In this document: piece after piece, positions 1 to 6,041 of the stretch
How the letters are laid out: the number at the start of each line of letters is the position of its first letter
Numbering within the stretch: position 1 is the stretch's first letter
DNA from: an uncultured Bacillota bacterium
Lineage (GTDB): Bacteria > Bacillota > Clostridia > Peptostreptococcales > Anaerovoracaceae
NCBI GenBank assembly: GCA_946408315.1
Contig: CAMJRV010000092.1
Location: 1-8,193 of the forward strand
Direction of reading: 5' to 3'
DNA length: 8,193 nt
Position numbers and translations under genes: made by a program
The notes under the pieces: model-generated
Seen by the model: only the letters and a program-made list of their open reading frames with translations
What the model was told of the DNA's origin: nothing
The model's database searches: none

Positions 1-761
1 CCGCCGCTGCCTCCGGTAAGCGAGGTGCCTCCAAGGATGACTGCGGCGATCGCTAAAAGCGCGGCATCCTCCGCAATGACCGGAGAGCCGGTGCCCAGCC
101 GGGCAGAGAGGAAAATCCCTGCAACGGAAGCCATGACCGAACAAAGAAAATATGTGATAAACAAGGTCTTTCGCATGTTAATACCGGCCAGATATCCGGC
201 TTCCTTGTTGCTGCCGTAAATATAGATATTATGTCCGCTGCGTGTCTGGCGGATAAAATATTCCATGGCGACAATCAACAATGCGCAGATCACCACCGGA
301 AAAAAGGACAGGCCCATATTAATGAAGTCCATATTCGCCACAGAAATAGGACGGGAATCCGTCAGTCCCAGCGCCAGACCACGCACAAACGCCATAGAAC
401 CCAGGGTGGCAATAAAAGGATTAATGCCTATGTAAGCGATCAACCCGCCGTTGATGCAGCCTACGATCATACCGACCGCCAGACCGGCCAGCACTGCCGG
501 AAATATCCCTGCCGGCATCACCGTCATGACGACGATGCCTGTCATTGCCATCACCGAGCCCACCGAGAGATCGAAGCCGCCTGTAATGATCACCAGGGTC
601 ATGCCCACGGCGACGATTCCGTTGACGGGGATCTGCATCAGCAGATTCATCAGGTTTTTATCCGTTAAAAACTTGGGATGGGCAAAAACCGCAAAGATTA
701 CAATGAGGATCAGGAGGATGAGGGAACGGTATTGTTCCATGTTTCTCAGTCTGTCTTTCAT
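1..761 (-). CDS. RbsC-like sugar ABC transporter permease, second of two (3' end cut by window edge)
   Basis: Membrane permease of a CUT2-type (ribose/galactose class) sugar ABC importer; it would form the channel together with the permease encoded just upstream. I translated 253 codons from the ATG at 761 to the left edge. The protein begins MKDRLRNMEQYRS and has a first membrane helix at about residues 13-28. It then shows family landmarks: GMTLVIITGGFDLSVGS (53-69), NPFIATLGS (114-122), a cytoplasmic ATPase-contact loop TRSGHNIYIYGSNKEAGYLAGI (about 173-194) and AAVILGGTSLTGG (239-251). Family members are about 310-340 residues, so roughly 60-80 residues are missing to the left. The start is fixed by AGGAGG at 770-775, 8 nt upstream, and by a 4-base ATGA overlap with the previous gene's stop, which implies translational coupling. 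The protein differs clearly from its neighbour, so the channel is probably a heterodimer. The substrate is unknown. Confidence 0.93.
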   Translation of the reverse strand, partial: MKDRLRNMEQYRSLILLILIVIFAVFAHPKFLTDKNLMNLLMQIPVNGIVAVGMTLVIITGGFDLSVGSVMAMTGIVVMTVMPAGIFPAVLAGLAVGMIVGCINGGLIAYIGINPFIATLGSMAFVRGLALGLTDSRPISVANMDFINMGLSFFPVVICALLIVAMEYFIRQTRSGHNIYIYGSNKEAGYLAGINMRKTLFITYFLCSVMASVAGIFLSARLGTGSPVIAEDAALLAIAAVILGGTSLTGGSG

Positions 762-1729
762 TTGCTTTTCCTCCTTGACGCGATTTCGAGGGAAACCGCC
801 GCGATAATAATGATACCGCGCACCATGAGCTGATAATGGTAGGAAATATTCAAAAGCGTCATTGCGTTGCCGATAATTACGAGAATCAGCGCGCCTGCGA
901 ACGTATTGGTCGCGTTGCCCTGACCGCCGAGCAGGCTGGTGCCGCCCAGTACCACTGCCGTAATGGCTTCAAATTCGTAGCCGATACCGGTGCCCGGGTC
1001 CATATTCTTCACCCACGACGCGAGGACGACCCCGCCCAGTCCGGCACAGAGCCCCACAAGCAGGAAGCTCAGGAAGATCACCTTCTCGACACAGATACCG
1101 GAAAGTCTGGCTGCTTCGGGGTTCTCCCCCGACATCTTCAGGTACTGGCCGAAGTTGGTGAAGCTCAAAAGAAACTGCCCCAAAACGACGATGGAAATCA
1201 GCAGAATAACCGATATGGGAATGGGGCCGAGGAACCCGTTTCCGATCTTTTCAAAGACCGGATAAGAGTCAAACACCCAGACGTGCTGCCCGCCCGTAAA
1301 AAGCAGCGTGCCTCCGAGCACCACAAACTGCATGCCTAAAGTGGCAATAAACGTGTTGAGCTTAAAATATCCCACCAGTATGCCGTTCACCGCTCCCACG
1401 GCCATGCCGGCGGCCAGGGGGATCAGGATGGCGGCCACTGCGCTTGAAAGACCCACCGGCTGAAGGCTGATGGCAATTACTGCGCTGAACGCGATCGTCG
1501 CGCCTACCGAAAGGTCGATATTGGCTCCAATGATTACAAATGTCATACCCACGGCCAGGATACCGACGATAGCCGTCTGCCGCAGGATATTTATGATGTT
1601 GGACGGGCTCAAAAACACATCCGACGCCATGCCCATCACGACGACGATCAGCAGCAGGATAAACCAGATGCCGAAGGAAGAAAAATGCTTGGTAACCTGT
1701 GTTTGGGGTAATGTGAGCCGGCTGTTCAT
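758..1729 (-). CDS. RbsC-like sugar ABC transporter permease, first of two
   Basis: Full-length 323-residue inner-membrane permease of the CUT2 sugar ABC family (BPD_transp_2 type). Hydrophobic segments cover most of the chain, starting at about residue 20. Landmarks are AVGMTFVIIGANIDLSVGA (59-77), NTFIATLG (125-132), an ATPase-contact loop with SGENPEAARLSGI (200-212), and a C-terminal block YEFEAITAVVLGGTSLLGG (251-269). A longer reading begins at 1825, but its first 32 residues are charged, unlike the family, and lie within the ATPase gene. The ATG at 1729 is preceded by a near-perfect ribosome site and overlaps the ATPase stop as ATGA, so I use it. The gene sits between the ATPase and a second, different permease, with an ATGA overlap at both ends. 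All three are therefore probably made together as one importer. The sugar cannot be named from sequence. Confidence 0.95.
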   Translation of the reverse strand: MNSRLTLPQTQVTKHFSSFGIWFILLLIVVVMGMASDVFLSPSNIINILRQTAIVGILAVGMTFVIIGANIDLSVGATIAFSAVIAISLQPVGLSSAVAAILIPLAAGMAVGAVNGILVGYFKLNTFIATLGMQFVVLGGTLLFTGGQHVWVFDSYPVFEKIGNGFLGPIPISVILLISIVVLGQFLLSFTNFGQYLKMSGENPEAARLSGICVEKVIFLSFLLVGLCAGLGGVVLASWVKNMDPGTGIGYEFEAITAVVLGGTSLLGGQGNATNTFAGALILVIIGNAMTLLNISYHYQLMVRGIIIIAAVSLEIASRRKSK

Positions 1730-3228
1730 ACGATCACCTCCATCGTGTGGCCTACGGCGTAGGACATGATTTTCTCCTGTGAAAATTCGCTGTGCTGAAG
1801 TTCTCCCGTGATCCGCCCCTCGCACATGACAAGTATCCTGTCCGCAACAGCCAGAAGCTCATGCAGCTCGGAGGATATGACGATTACCGATACGCCTTTA
1901 TCCGTAAGTTCAGAGAGCAGTTCATATATTTCCGTCTTCGCGCCTACGTCAATACCCCTGGTCGGTTCATCCAGAATCAATATCTTGGGATCTGTGGCGA
2001 GCCAGCGGGCAATGACCGCCTTTTGCTGGTTGCCCCCGCTTAATCTCTGTACCGTTTGATAGATCCCCGTCGTTCTGATCCGCAGCTTTTGGCGGTATTC
2101 CTCCGCCAACTTTTTTTCTCCCCGGATATCCCTGATGCCCCATTTATTCTTGAAAATACGTGAAATACTGATGTTAGGCCATAGCGCCATGCGCAGAAAG
2201 AGCGCCTGATCCTTCCTGTCCTCCGGCGCAAATCCCATCCTGTGCCGGATTGCCTTGCGGGGATGCGTGATATGAACCTGCTTGCCGTCCAAAAATATCT
2301 CACCCCGCTCAACTTTATCGATGCCAAAGATGGCCCGGGCCGTCTCACTACGCCCCGATCCCATCAATCCGGCGATCCCCAAAATTTCTCCACGATGCAG
2401 TGTAAACCCGATGTCCCGGATCGTATGATTGGAAAGGCCGCGAACCTCCAAAACAGGCTCGTTGCTGAATTCATGCCTGCGGTGATAGTCGATCACGTCT
2501 TTCCGCCCTACCATCATTTCGATGATCTTTTGTATCTCGATCTCTTCTCGATCAAGAGTGCCGATATACCGTCCGTCGCGAAGCACTGTCGCCCGGTCGG
2601 CAATCCGCGTGATTTCGTCCATCTTATGGGAAATATACACGATGCCGATCCCGCGCTCCTTCAATAGCTCCACCCTTTGCAGCAGCAAATCGGTCTCCGA
2701 TTCCGTAAGTGCGGAGGTCGGTTCATCCAGAATCAGCAGCTTGGGATTTTGGGAGAGAACCTTGGCGATTTCCACAAGCTGTCTCTGGGCTACGGTGAGC
2801 GCCTTTACCTGCGTGTGGACGTCGAGCTGGATATGCAGTTCCTCTAAAAGCCGCGCCGCATCGCTGTTCAGTCGCTTCCAATCGATCTTGCCAAAGGCTC
2901 CTAACGGTTCCTTTCCGAGATAGATATTTTCGGCCACGCTCAAATGCGGGGCCAGCATCAATTCCTGATGTACGATCTCGATGCCGAGCGCCCGTGCGTC
3001 TGCGGGAGTGCGTATGTCGGCCTTTTGGCCGTCTAGCCACAGTTCTCCCTCGTCGGCGCGCACCGAACCGGTCAGTATGTTCATCAAAGTGGACTTGCCG
3101 GCGCCATTCTCTCCCACCAGAACGTGCACTTCGCCTCCGAACAGCGAAAAGTCTACGTCCGTGAGAACAGGAACGCCATTAAACCGCTTGGTTATCTGTT
3201 TCATAAAAAGCAGGTGATCTGATTGCAT
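1726..3228 (-). CDS. RbsA-like sugar ABC transporter ATP-binding protein (two ABC domains)
   Basis: 500-residue cytoplasmic ATPase that powers a CUT2-type sugar importer; RbsA/MglA/XylG relatives have this size and tandem layout. Domain 1 (about 5-245): Walker A GENGAGKST (39-47), signature LTVAQ (144-148), Walker B LLILDE (164-169), switch His201 (YISHKMDE). Domain 2 (about 258-495): degenerate Walker A GLMGSGRSE (287-295) lacking the lysine, canonical LSGGNQQK (396-403), Walker B ILILDEPTRGID (416-427), and SSELHE in place of the usual switch histidine. One composite ATP site therefore looks complete and the other degenerate, as expected for this family. The start at 3228 has AGGAGG at 3235-3240, 6 nt away. 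The start lies 10 nt after the ROK regulator stop, and the 3' end overlaps permease 1 by ATGA. LsrA-, YtfR- or RbsA-like roles cannot be told apart here. Confidence 0.96.
   Translation of the reverse strand: MQSDHLLFMKQITKRFNGVPVLTDVDFSLFGGEVHVLVGENGAGKSTLMNILTGSVRADEGELWLDGQKADIRTPADARALGIEIVHQELMLAPHLSVAENIYLGKEPLGAFGKIDWKRLNSDAARLLEELHIQLDVHTQVKALTVAQRQLVEIAKVLSQNPKLLILDEPTSALTESETDLLLQRVELLKERGIGIVYISHKMDEITRIADRATVLRDGRYIGTLDREEIEIQKIIEMMVGRKDVIDYHRRHEFSNEPVLEVRGLSNHTIRDIGFTLHRGEILGIAGLMGSGRSETARAIFGIDKVERGEIFLDGKQVHITHPRKAIRHRMGFAPEDRKDQALFLRMALWPNISISRIFKNKWGIRDIRGEKKLAEEYRQKLRIRTTGIYQTVQRLSGGNQQKAVIARWLATDPKILILDEPTRGIDVGAKTEIYELLSELTDKGVSVIVISSELHELLAVADRILVMCEGRITGELQHSEFSQEKIMSYAVGHTMEVIV
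1733..1741 (-). promoter_or_regulatory. Ribosome-binding site that sets the start of permease 1
   Basis: Reading the minus strand, GGAGGTGAT lies 3 nt before the ATG at 1729, with its GGAGG core 7 nt away. It is complementary to the 16S rRNA 3' end over nine bases. This is why the start at 1729 is preferred over the longer in-frame reading from 1825. The site lies inside the last codons of the ATPase gene. Confidence 0.85.
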
Positions 3229-3238
3229 TGGGCCCCTC

Positions 3239-3601
3239 CTAGTACATCGAGCGGATGATACAGTAATCTGCAGTCTGATGGATCAGGCTTACGGCGCCGC
3301 CGAGAACGGTGGCTTTTGCCTTCAGCTGCGAGACGACGATCGGGATCTGGGCAGGCAGCTTGCCATCAACCTTTCTTTGGATTTCATCGATCATGAACTG
3401 GGCTGAGTTCATCACGCCGCCGCTCAGGATCACAACCTCCGGATCGATCACGGCACACGCCGCGATAATCGCCATGGAAAGCTTATCGACGAAATTGCTG
3501 ATGATGGTAACCGCCCATTCTTCTTTGCGCTCGTACGCTTCAAATACACTTTTCGCCGTATATTCTTCGCTCTCGTCGCCTTCCGTCAGTTCCTTCTGCA
3601 T
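3239..3601 (-). pseudogene. C-terminal remnant of the ROK regulator
   Basis: This open stretch of 120 codons begins at an internal ATG (MQKELTEGDESEE) and holds the end of the ROK domain, including DPEVVILSGGVMN and the closing helix KATVLGGAVSLIHQ. It is in the same frame as the upstream fragment and joined to it by 21 further sense codons after the TAA. No convincing ribosome site precedes 3601: AAGGAG abuts the ATG directly. Independent translation is therefore unlikely, and I treat it as the back half of one broken gene rather than a separate protein. Confidence 0.75.
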
Positions 3602-3664
3602 CTCCTTCGCCTGCAGGGCGAGGCCGGTGCCGGCAATGGCATATTCCAGCGGACCGAAAAGCGG

Positions 3665-4432
3665 TTAGTTCTGATTCAGCTCTTCCTTTTCGAGGATCAG
3701 ATATCCGAGTTCTCCCGCCGCTTCGTTGGCGCCCCGATAAATGCAGCCGTCCACAATTAATCCTGCGCCGAGACCCGTACCCATGGCAATCAGCGCGACA
3801 TTGCTGCGGTTTCTTCCATGGCCGTACCACATTTCGCCCAGCGCCGCCATGTTCACATCGTTTTCCACGATGACAGGCATCTGAAAGCGTGTTTCCAGCA
3901 TATTTTTCAAGGGCATGTTGACCCACTCAAGGCTGGGAGCAAAGACCACCTCGCCTTTTCTGTGAGAGGTCACACCCGGCACGCCGAGAGATATGCCGCG
4001 AATCGTCTTGTTGAGCGGCTTGGCAAACGCCAGCATCTCTTCGATCAGAGAGACGACCAGCTCATAGCTTTCGTCGCTTTTCGTATTATGTACCGGTACA
4101 TATTTTTCGTAAAGCGTCTTGCCGCTCAGATCGATGACACAGGCATAAACCTTCGTGCCGCCAAGGTCCAGCCCCAGCGTGATATTTTCCTCGGTGTTGA
4201 ACTCGATCAGCGGACGCTTGCGCCCGCCGCTGTCCTCATAGTCTCCGGAATACCTTACCAGCTTTTCGTTCTCCAGTTCTTCAATGATGCGGACAACGCT
4301 GGGAAGACTGAGGTTCAGATCCTTTGCAATGACTACCCGGGAGGATTTTCCATTGTCCCGGATGTGCTCCAAAATAGCTGTGCGGTTAATACTGCGCATG
4401 ACGGCCGGCGTCACGGATAAATATTTCTTCAT
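3665..4432 (-). CDS. N-terminal fragment of the ROK regulator (255 codons before the TAA)
   Basis: This is what would be translated from the intact start up to the premature TAA: the winged-helix DNA-binding domain plus the first lobe and part of the second lobe of the ROK domain, ending GYLILEKEELNQN. It keeps the DNA-binding region, so it might still bind DNA. It lacks the C-terminal lobe that completes the sugar pocket and the helices used for dimer contacts in this family. The ATG at 4432 matches the typical ROK N-terminus (MRSINRTAIL at 12-21). The ribosome site is weak: GGTGA ending 4 nt before the ATG. The zinc motif usual after GEIGH (CxCGxxGC) is absent; here the His is Tyr244. Confidence 0.75.
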   Translation of the reverse strand: MKKYLSVTPAVMRSINRTAILEHIRDNGKSSRVVIAKDLNLSLPSVVRIIEELENEKLVRYSGDYEDSGGRKRPLIEFNTEENITLGLDLGGTKVYACVIDLSGKTLYEKYVPVHNTKSDESYELVVSLIEEMLAFAKPLNKTIRGISLGVPGVTSHRKGEVVFAPSLEWVNMPLKNMLETRFQMPVIVENDVNMAALGEMWYGHGRNRSNVALIAMGTGLGAGLIVDGCIYRGANEAAGELGYLILEKEELNQN

Positions 4433-4445
4433 TTAATCACCATAC

Positions 4446-4499
4446 CTAATTTACTTTTGTTAAGTAATTATATACTACCACTTATTTACTTTTTGTCAA
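4446..4499. repeat. Tandem AT-rich direct repeats and palindrome, probable operator
   Basis: Two near-identical copies lie 35 bp apart (start to start) on the plus strand: CTAATTTACTTTTGTTAA at 4446-4463 and CTTATTTACTTTTTGTCAA at 4481-4499. The second overlaps the -35 box and the first lies around the expected transcription start. The first copy runs into a perfect 6-bp inverted repeat, TTACTT-ttgtt-AAGTAA, at 4451-4467. ROK repressors bind AT-rich operators overlapping promoters, so these may be sites for the adjacent regulator. That assignment is inferred from position only. Confidence 0.5.
4467..4499 (-). promoter_or_regulatory. Sigma-A-type promoter for the ROK/sugar ABC operon
   Basis: On the minus strand a perfect TTGACA lies at 4499-4494. 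Two overlapping -10 candidates follow: TAGTAT at 4477-4472 with a 16-nt spacer, and a perfect TATAAT at 4472-4467 with a long 21-nt spacer. The first has the better spacing and the second the better sequence. Either would start transcription about 25-35 nt before the regulator ATG. A further TATAAT at 4520-4515 has no good -35 box. The surrounding region is much more AT-rich than the genes. Confidence 0.65.
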
Positions 4500-4537
4500 T
4501 AACTTATTTGCCCTATTATACCGGTATCTCAGGGCAG

Positions 4538-4587
4538 CAAAAAGGAACTGTCCCGGCGGCCTCACAGCCGCTCAGACAACAGTTCCT
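4538..4587 (-). terminator. Rho-independent terminator of the ECF operon
   Basis: On the minus strand AGGAACTGT (4587-4579) pairs with ACAGTTCCT (4551-4543), nine perfect base pairs. Inside is a second GC stem, GCGGC (4571-4567) with GCCGC (4560-4556), closed by a 6-nt loop. The stem is followed directly by a T run (CCTTTTTG). It lies about 50 nt after the stop of the HAD gene and just before the promoter of the next operon, so it should separate the two transcripts. The T run is present only in the minus-strand direction. Confidence 0.85.
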
Positions 4588-4638
4588 ATAAATTTCAGCG
4601 ATAAGATAAGACTCGGCAAAAAGTGCAAATGCCGGCCA

Positions 4639-5205
4639 TCAGCCCGGCCAGGGAACGATATCGTTCTTCCGGACAAGGTATGCTCTTTCCGCAATCTGAG
4701 CCAGGGGAGCGTCGGACAGTGAATCGGAATAAAATTCTCCGATGGAGACGTCCTGCATCTCTTTCCGAAGCCTTTTCACCTTCTCCTCCCCCCAGCAGTT
4801 TTCTCCGGAATACGTTCCCGTATATTTATCTACTCTGGAAGCGATCAAATGTTTGACGTCCAGCTCCTGGCAGATCGGCCGCAGCAGAAATTCCGGAGAG
4901 GCGCTGATCACAATGTCGCTTTCCTGATGACCTTCCAGGTAGAACGCCGCGATCTTACTGCGGTTCTGTTCCCAAAATTCCGTCACCCTGCCGTCGACCG
5001 AATCCAGATATCGAAGAAACCGGTAGAACCTCTCCTTGAATTCCGTCTTGGAGCAGCGGCGAAAGAGATAAAGGAGCGACCAGATCAGCAGAACCGGCGC
5101 TTCCGCCAGGATTTTCGGCTGCTTTTTCAGACAGAACAGATAAAAGTCGACCGTCGAGTCCCGCTTATAAATCGTTTTATCGAAATCATATACGTTGTGT
5201 TTCAT
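4639..5205 (-). CDS. HAD-superfamily (subfamily IB) phosphatase-like protein
   Basis: 188-residue cytoplasmic protein of the HAD-IB type (phosphoserine phosphatase-like). Motif I is VYDFDKTIY with the nucleophile Asp7 and general acid Asp9. Motif II is VISAS with Ser101. The motif III lysine is probably Lys142 in CWGEEKVKRL. Motif IV is SDSLSD (160-165) with Asp161 and Asp165. All catalytic positions are present, so an active phosphatase is likely, with unknown substrate. Residues about 15-95 form the helical cap, including a hydrophobic stretch (APVLLIWSLLYLF, 36-48) that could be mistaken for a membrane segment. The chain ends IVPWPG, a normal end for the family. It is the last gene of the ECF operon; the stop of ecfT lies inside its AGGAGG ribosome site, so the two are probably translated in step. 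It may act on the imported compound or its phosphorylated form, but only the neighbourhood suggests this. Confidence 0.9.
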   Translation of the reverse strand: MKHNVYDFDKTIYKRDSTVDFYLFCLKKQPKILAEAPVLLIWSLLYLFRRCSKTEFKERFYRFLRYLDSVDGRVTEFWEQNRSKIAAFYLEGHQESDIVISASPEFLLRPICQELDVKHLIASRVDKYTGTYSGENCWGEEKVKRLRKEMQDVSIGEFYSDSLSDAPLAQIAERAYLVRKNDIVPWPG

Positions 5206-5209
5206 TCCG

Positions 5210-5215
5210 CCTCCT
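5210..5215 (-). promoter_or_regulatory. Ribosome-binding site of the HAD gene overlapping the ecfT stop codon
   Basis: On the minus strand AGGAGG (5215-5210) lies 4 nt before the ATG at 5205. The TAG stop of ecfT (5216-5214) shares its last two bases with this site. Ribosomes finishing ecfT therefore stop on top of the next start signal, which points to coupled translation of transporter and phosphatase. Confidence 0.8.
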
Positions 5216-6041
5216 AAAACGGATACCAGTACACCGCCCCGACCACAACCTTGATGGCGATCGACAGTGCCAAAACCACAAAGGAGACGATTGCCAGGGA
5301 AATATCGAGTTTCGTGTACTTTTTCCTGTGATACCAGGTCCTCTTCTTGTTTTTTCCGAAGCCCCGCAGGTCCATGGCGTTGGAAACGACCTCGATCCTG
5401 TTGAAGGAGCTTAAAAGAAGGGGCACCATTACGGTCGCGTAGTTCTTCAGCCTTGTACCGATCCCCGCATCGCCTTTTTTGAAGGCCACGCCCCTCGCCT
5501 CCTGAGCATTGATGATGTTTTCCACCTCCGCTTTCACATCCGGGATATACCGCAGAGCGATGCTCACCGAATAGGCCACCCGGTAGGGAACGCCGATCCG
5601 GGAAAGGCTGCTGGCAAAATTGCTCGGATGGGTCGTGAAGAGAAACAGTATGGTGATGGGCATGATGGAAATATACTTCAGCGACAGGGTGATACAGTAA
5701 AAGATCGTCTCATAGGTGATGGCATAAAAACCGATCCCCACCGCCCTGGTATAAGTCCCTGTCAGTTTCGAACCGAATTCCGGCGTAATCAGCAGTAAAA
5801 ACGCAGAGTTGAACAGGGTAAAGATAAAGATGAACAGCAGCAGCGGCCAGACGGCCTTGGCCGGCAGCTTGGAAATCCGAAGCAGCACAAGGCCCAGGGC
5901 GATCATGGCGAGAAATACTCTTGCGTCCAAAAAGGCAAAGGCAAAAAATGTCCACGCGATCAGCATGAGCAGCTTGATGCTGCCGTCCAGGCGGTGGAAT
6001 ACGGACTGCCGTTCGATATAAAGGGAACCGCTCTTGCTCAT
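5214..6041 (-). CDS. ecfT: Energy-coupling factor transporter transmembrane protein EcfT (CbiQ family)
   Basis: 275-residue membrane protein that links the ECF ATPases to the substrate-binding S component. Hydrophobic segments lie at about 22-38, 42-56, 64-86, 105-135, 200-213 and 249-268. Two diagnostic coupling-helix motifs are present: AQEARG (179-184) and AMDLRG (222-227); in this family their arginines dock into the ATPase subunits. The length is normal for EcfT/CbiQ. The ATG at 6041 has GGAGG at 6048-6052, 6 nt away, and overlaps the ATPase stop as ATGA. Together with the upstream S component and double ATPase it makes a complete dedicated ECF importer. It is not in a ribosomal-protein cluster, as the shared ecfA1A2T module often is, so it probably serves this S component alone. 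Confidence 0.96.
   Translation of the reverse strand: MSKSGSLYIERQSVFHRLDGSIKLLMLIAWTFFAFAFLDARVFLAMIALGLVLLRISKLPAKAVWPLLLFIFIFTLFNSAFLLLITPEFGSKLTGTYTRAVGIGFYAITYETIFYCITLSLKYISIMPITILFLFTTHPSNFASSLSRIGVPYRVAYSVSIALRYIPDVKAEVENIINAQEARGVAFKKGDAGIGTRLKNYATVMVPLLLSSFNRIEVVSNAMDLRGFGKNKKRTWYHRKKYTKLDISLAIVSFVVLALSIAIKVVVGAVYWYPF

Larger units (their letters stand above)
3239..4432 (-). pseudogene. ROK-family transcriptional regulator interrupted by an in-frame TAA
   Basis: One continuous reading frame of 397 codons, the normal ROK regulator length, broken only by TAA at codon 256 (positions 3665-3667). The N-terminus carries a winged helix-turn-helix (about 12-62) with INRTAILEHIRDNG and recognition-helix region LSLPSVVRIIEELE. 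The sugar-kinase-like domain has DLGGTK (89-94), GVPGV (150-154), END (190-192) and GTGLGAGL (218-225). After the stop the frame continues with FGPLEYAIAGTGLALQAKEM and later VIDPEVVILSGGVMN, both normal ROK sequence. A single base change or a sequencing error is the simplest cause; no frameshift is needed. The regulator heads the sugar ABC operon and ends 10 nt before the ATPase start, so it was presumably the local sugar-responsive repressor. Whether any full-length protein is made (readthrough) cannot be seen. Confidence 0.88.

Noticed and set aside
231..668. A His-rich 145-codon plus-strand open frame
   Set aside because: The His/Asp/Arg-rich composition is the antisense of hydrophobic permease codons; the minus strand is an RbsC-like protein.
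1730..1825. A 32-residue N-terminal extension of permease 1
   Set aside because: It is charged and unlike the family, lies fully within the ATPase gene, and the ATG at 1729 has a near-perfect ribosome site.
3239..3601. Independent small protein starting at 3601
   Set aside because: No properly spaced ribosome site; the sequence is the in-frame continuation of the ROK domain.
3882..3895. A cre-like sequence (TGAAAGCGTGTTTC) for catabolite repression
   Set aside because: It mismatches the cre consensus at several fixed positions and lies inside the ROK coding region, not near the promoter.
3818..4420. A 200-codon plus-strand open frame opposite the ROK gene
   Set aside because: It is an antisense shadow with no domain-like features; the minus strand carries clear ROK motifs.
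4515..4520. A second TATAAT as an additional promoter
   Set aside because: There is no acceptable -35 hexamer at 15-19 nt spacing, and it sits directly after the terminator.
4631..4649. GC-rich imperfect inverted repeat at the end of the HAD gene
   Set aside because: It overlaps the stop codon, its arms are only 4-5 bp and no T run follows; the real terminator is at 4538-4587.
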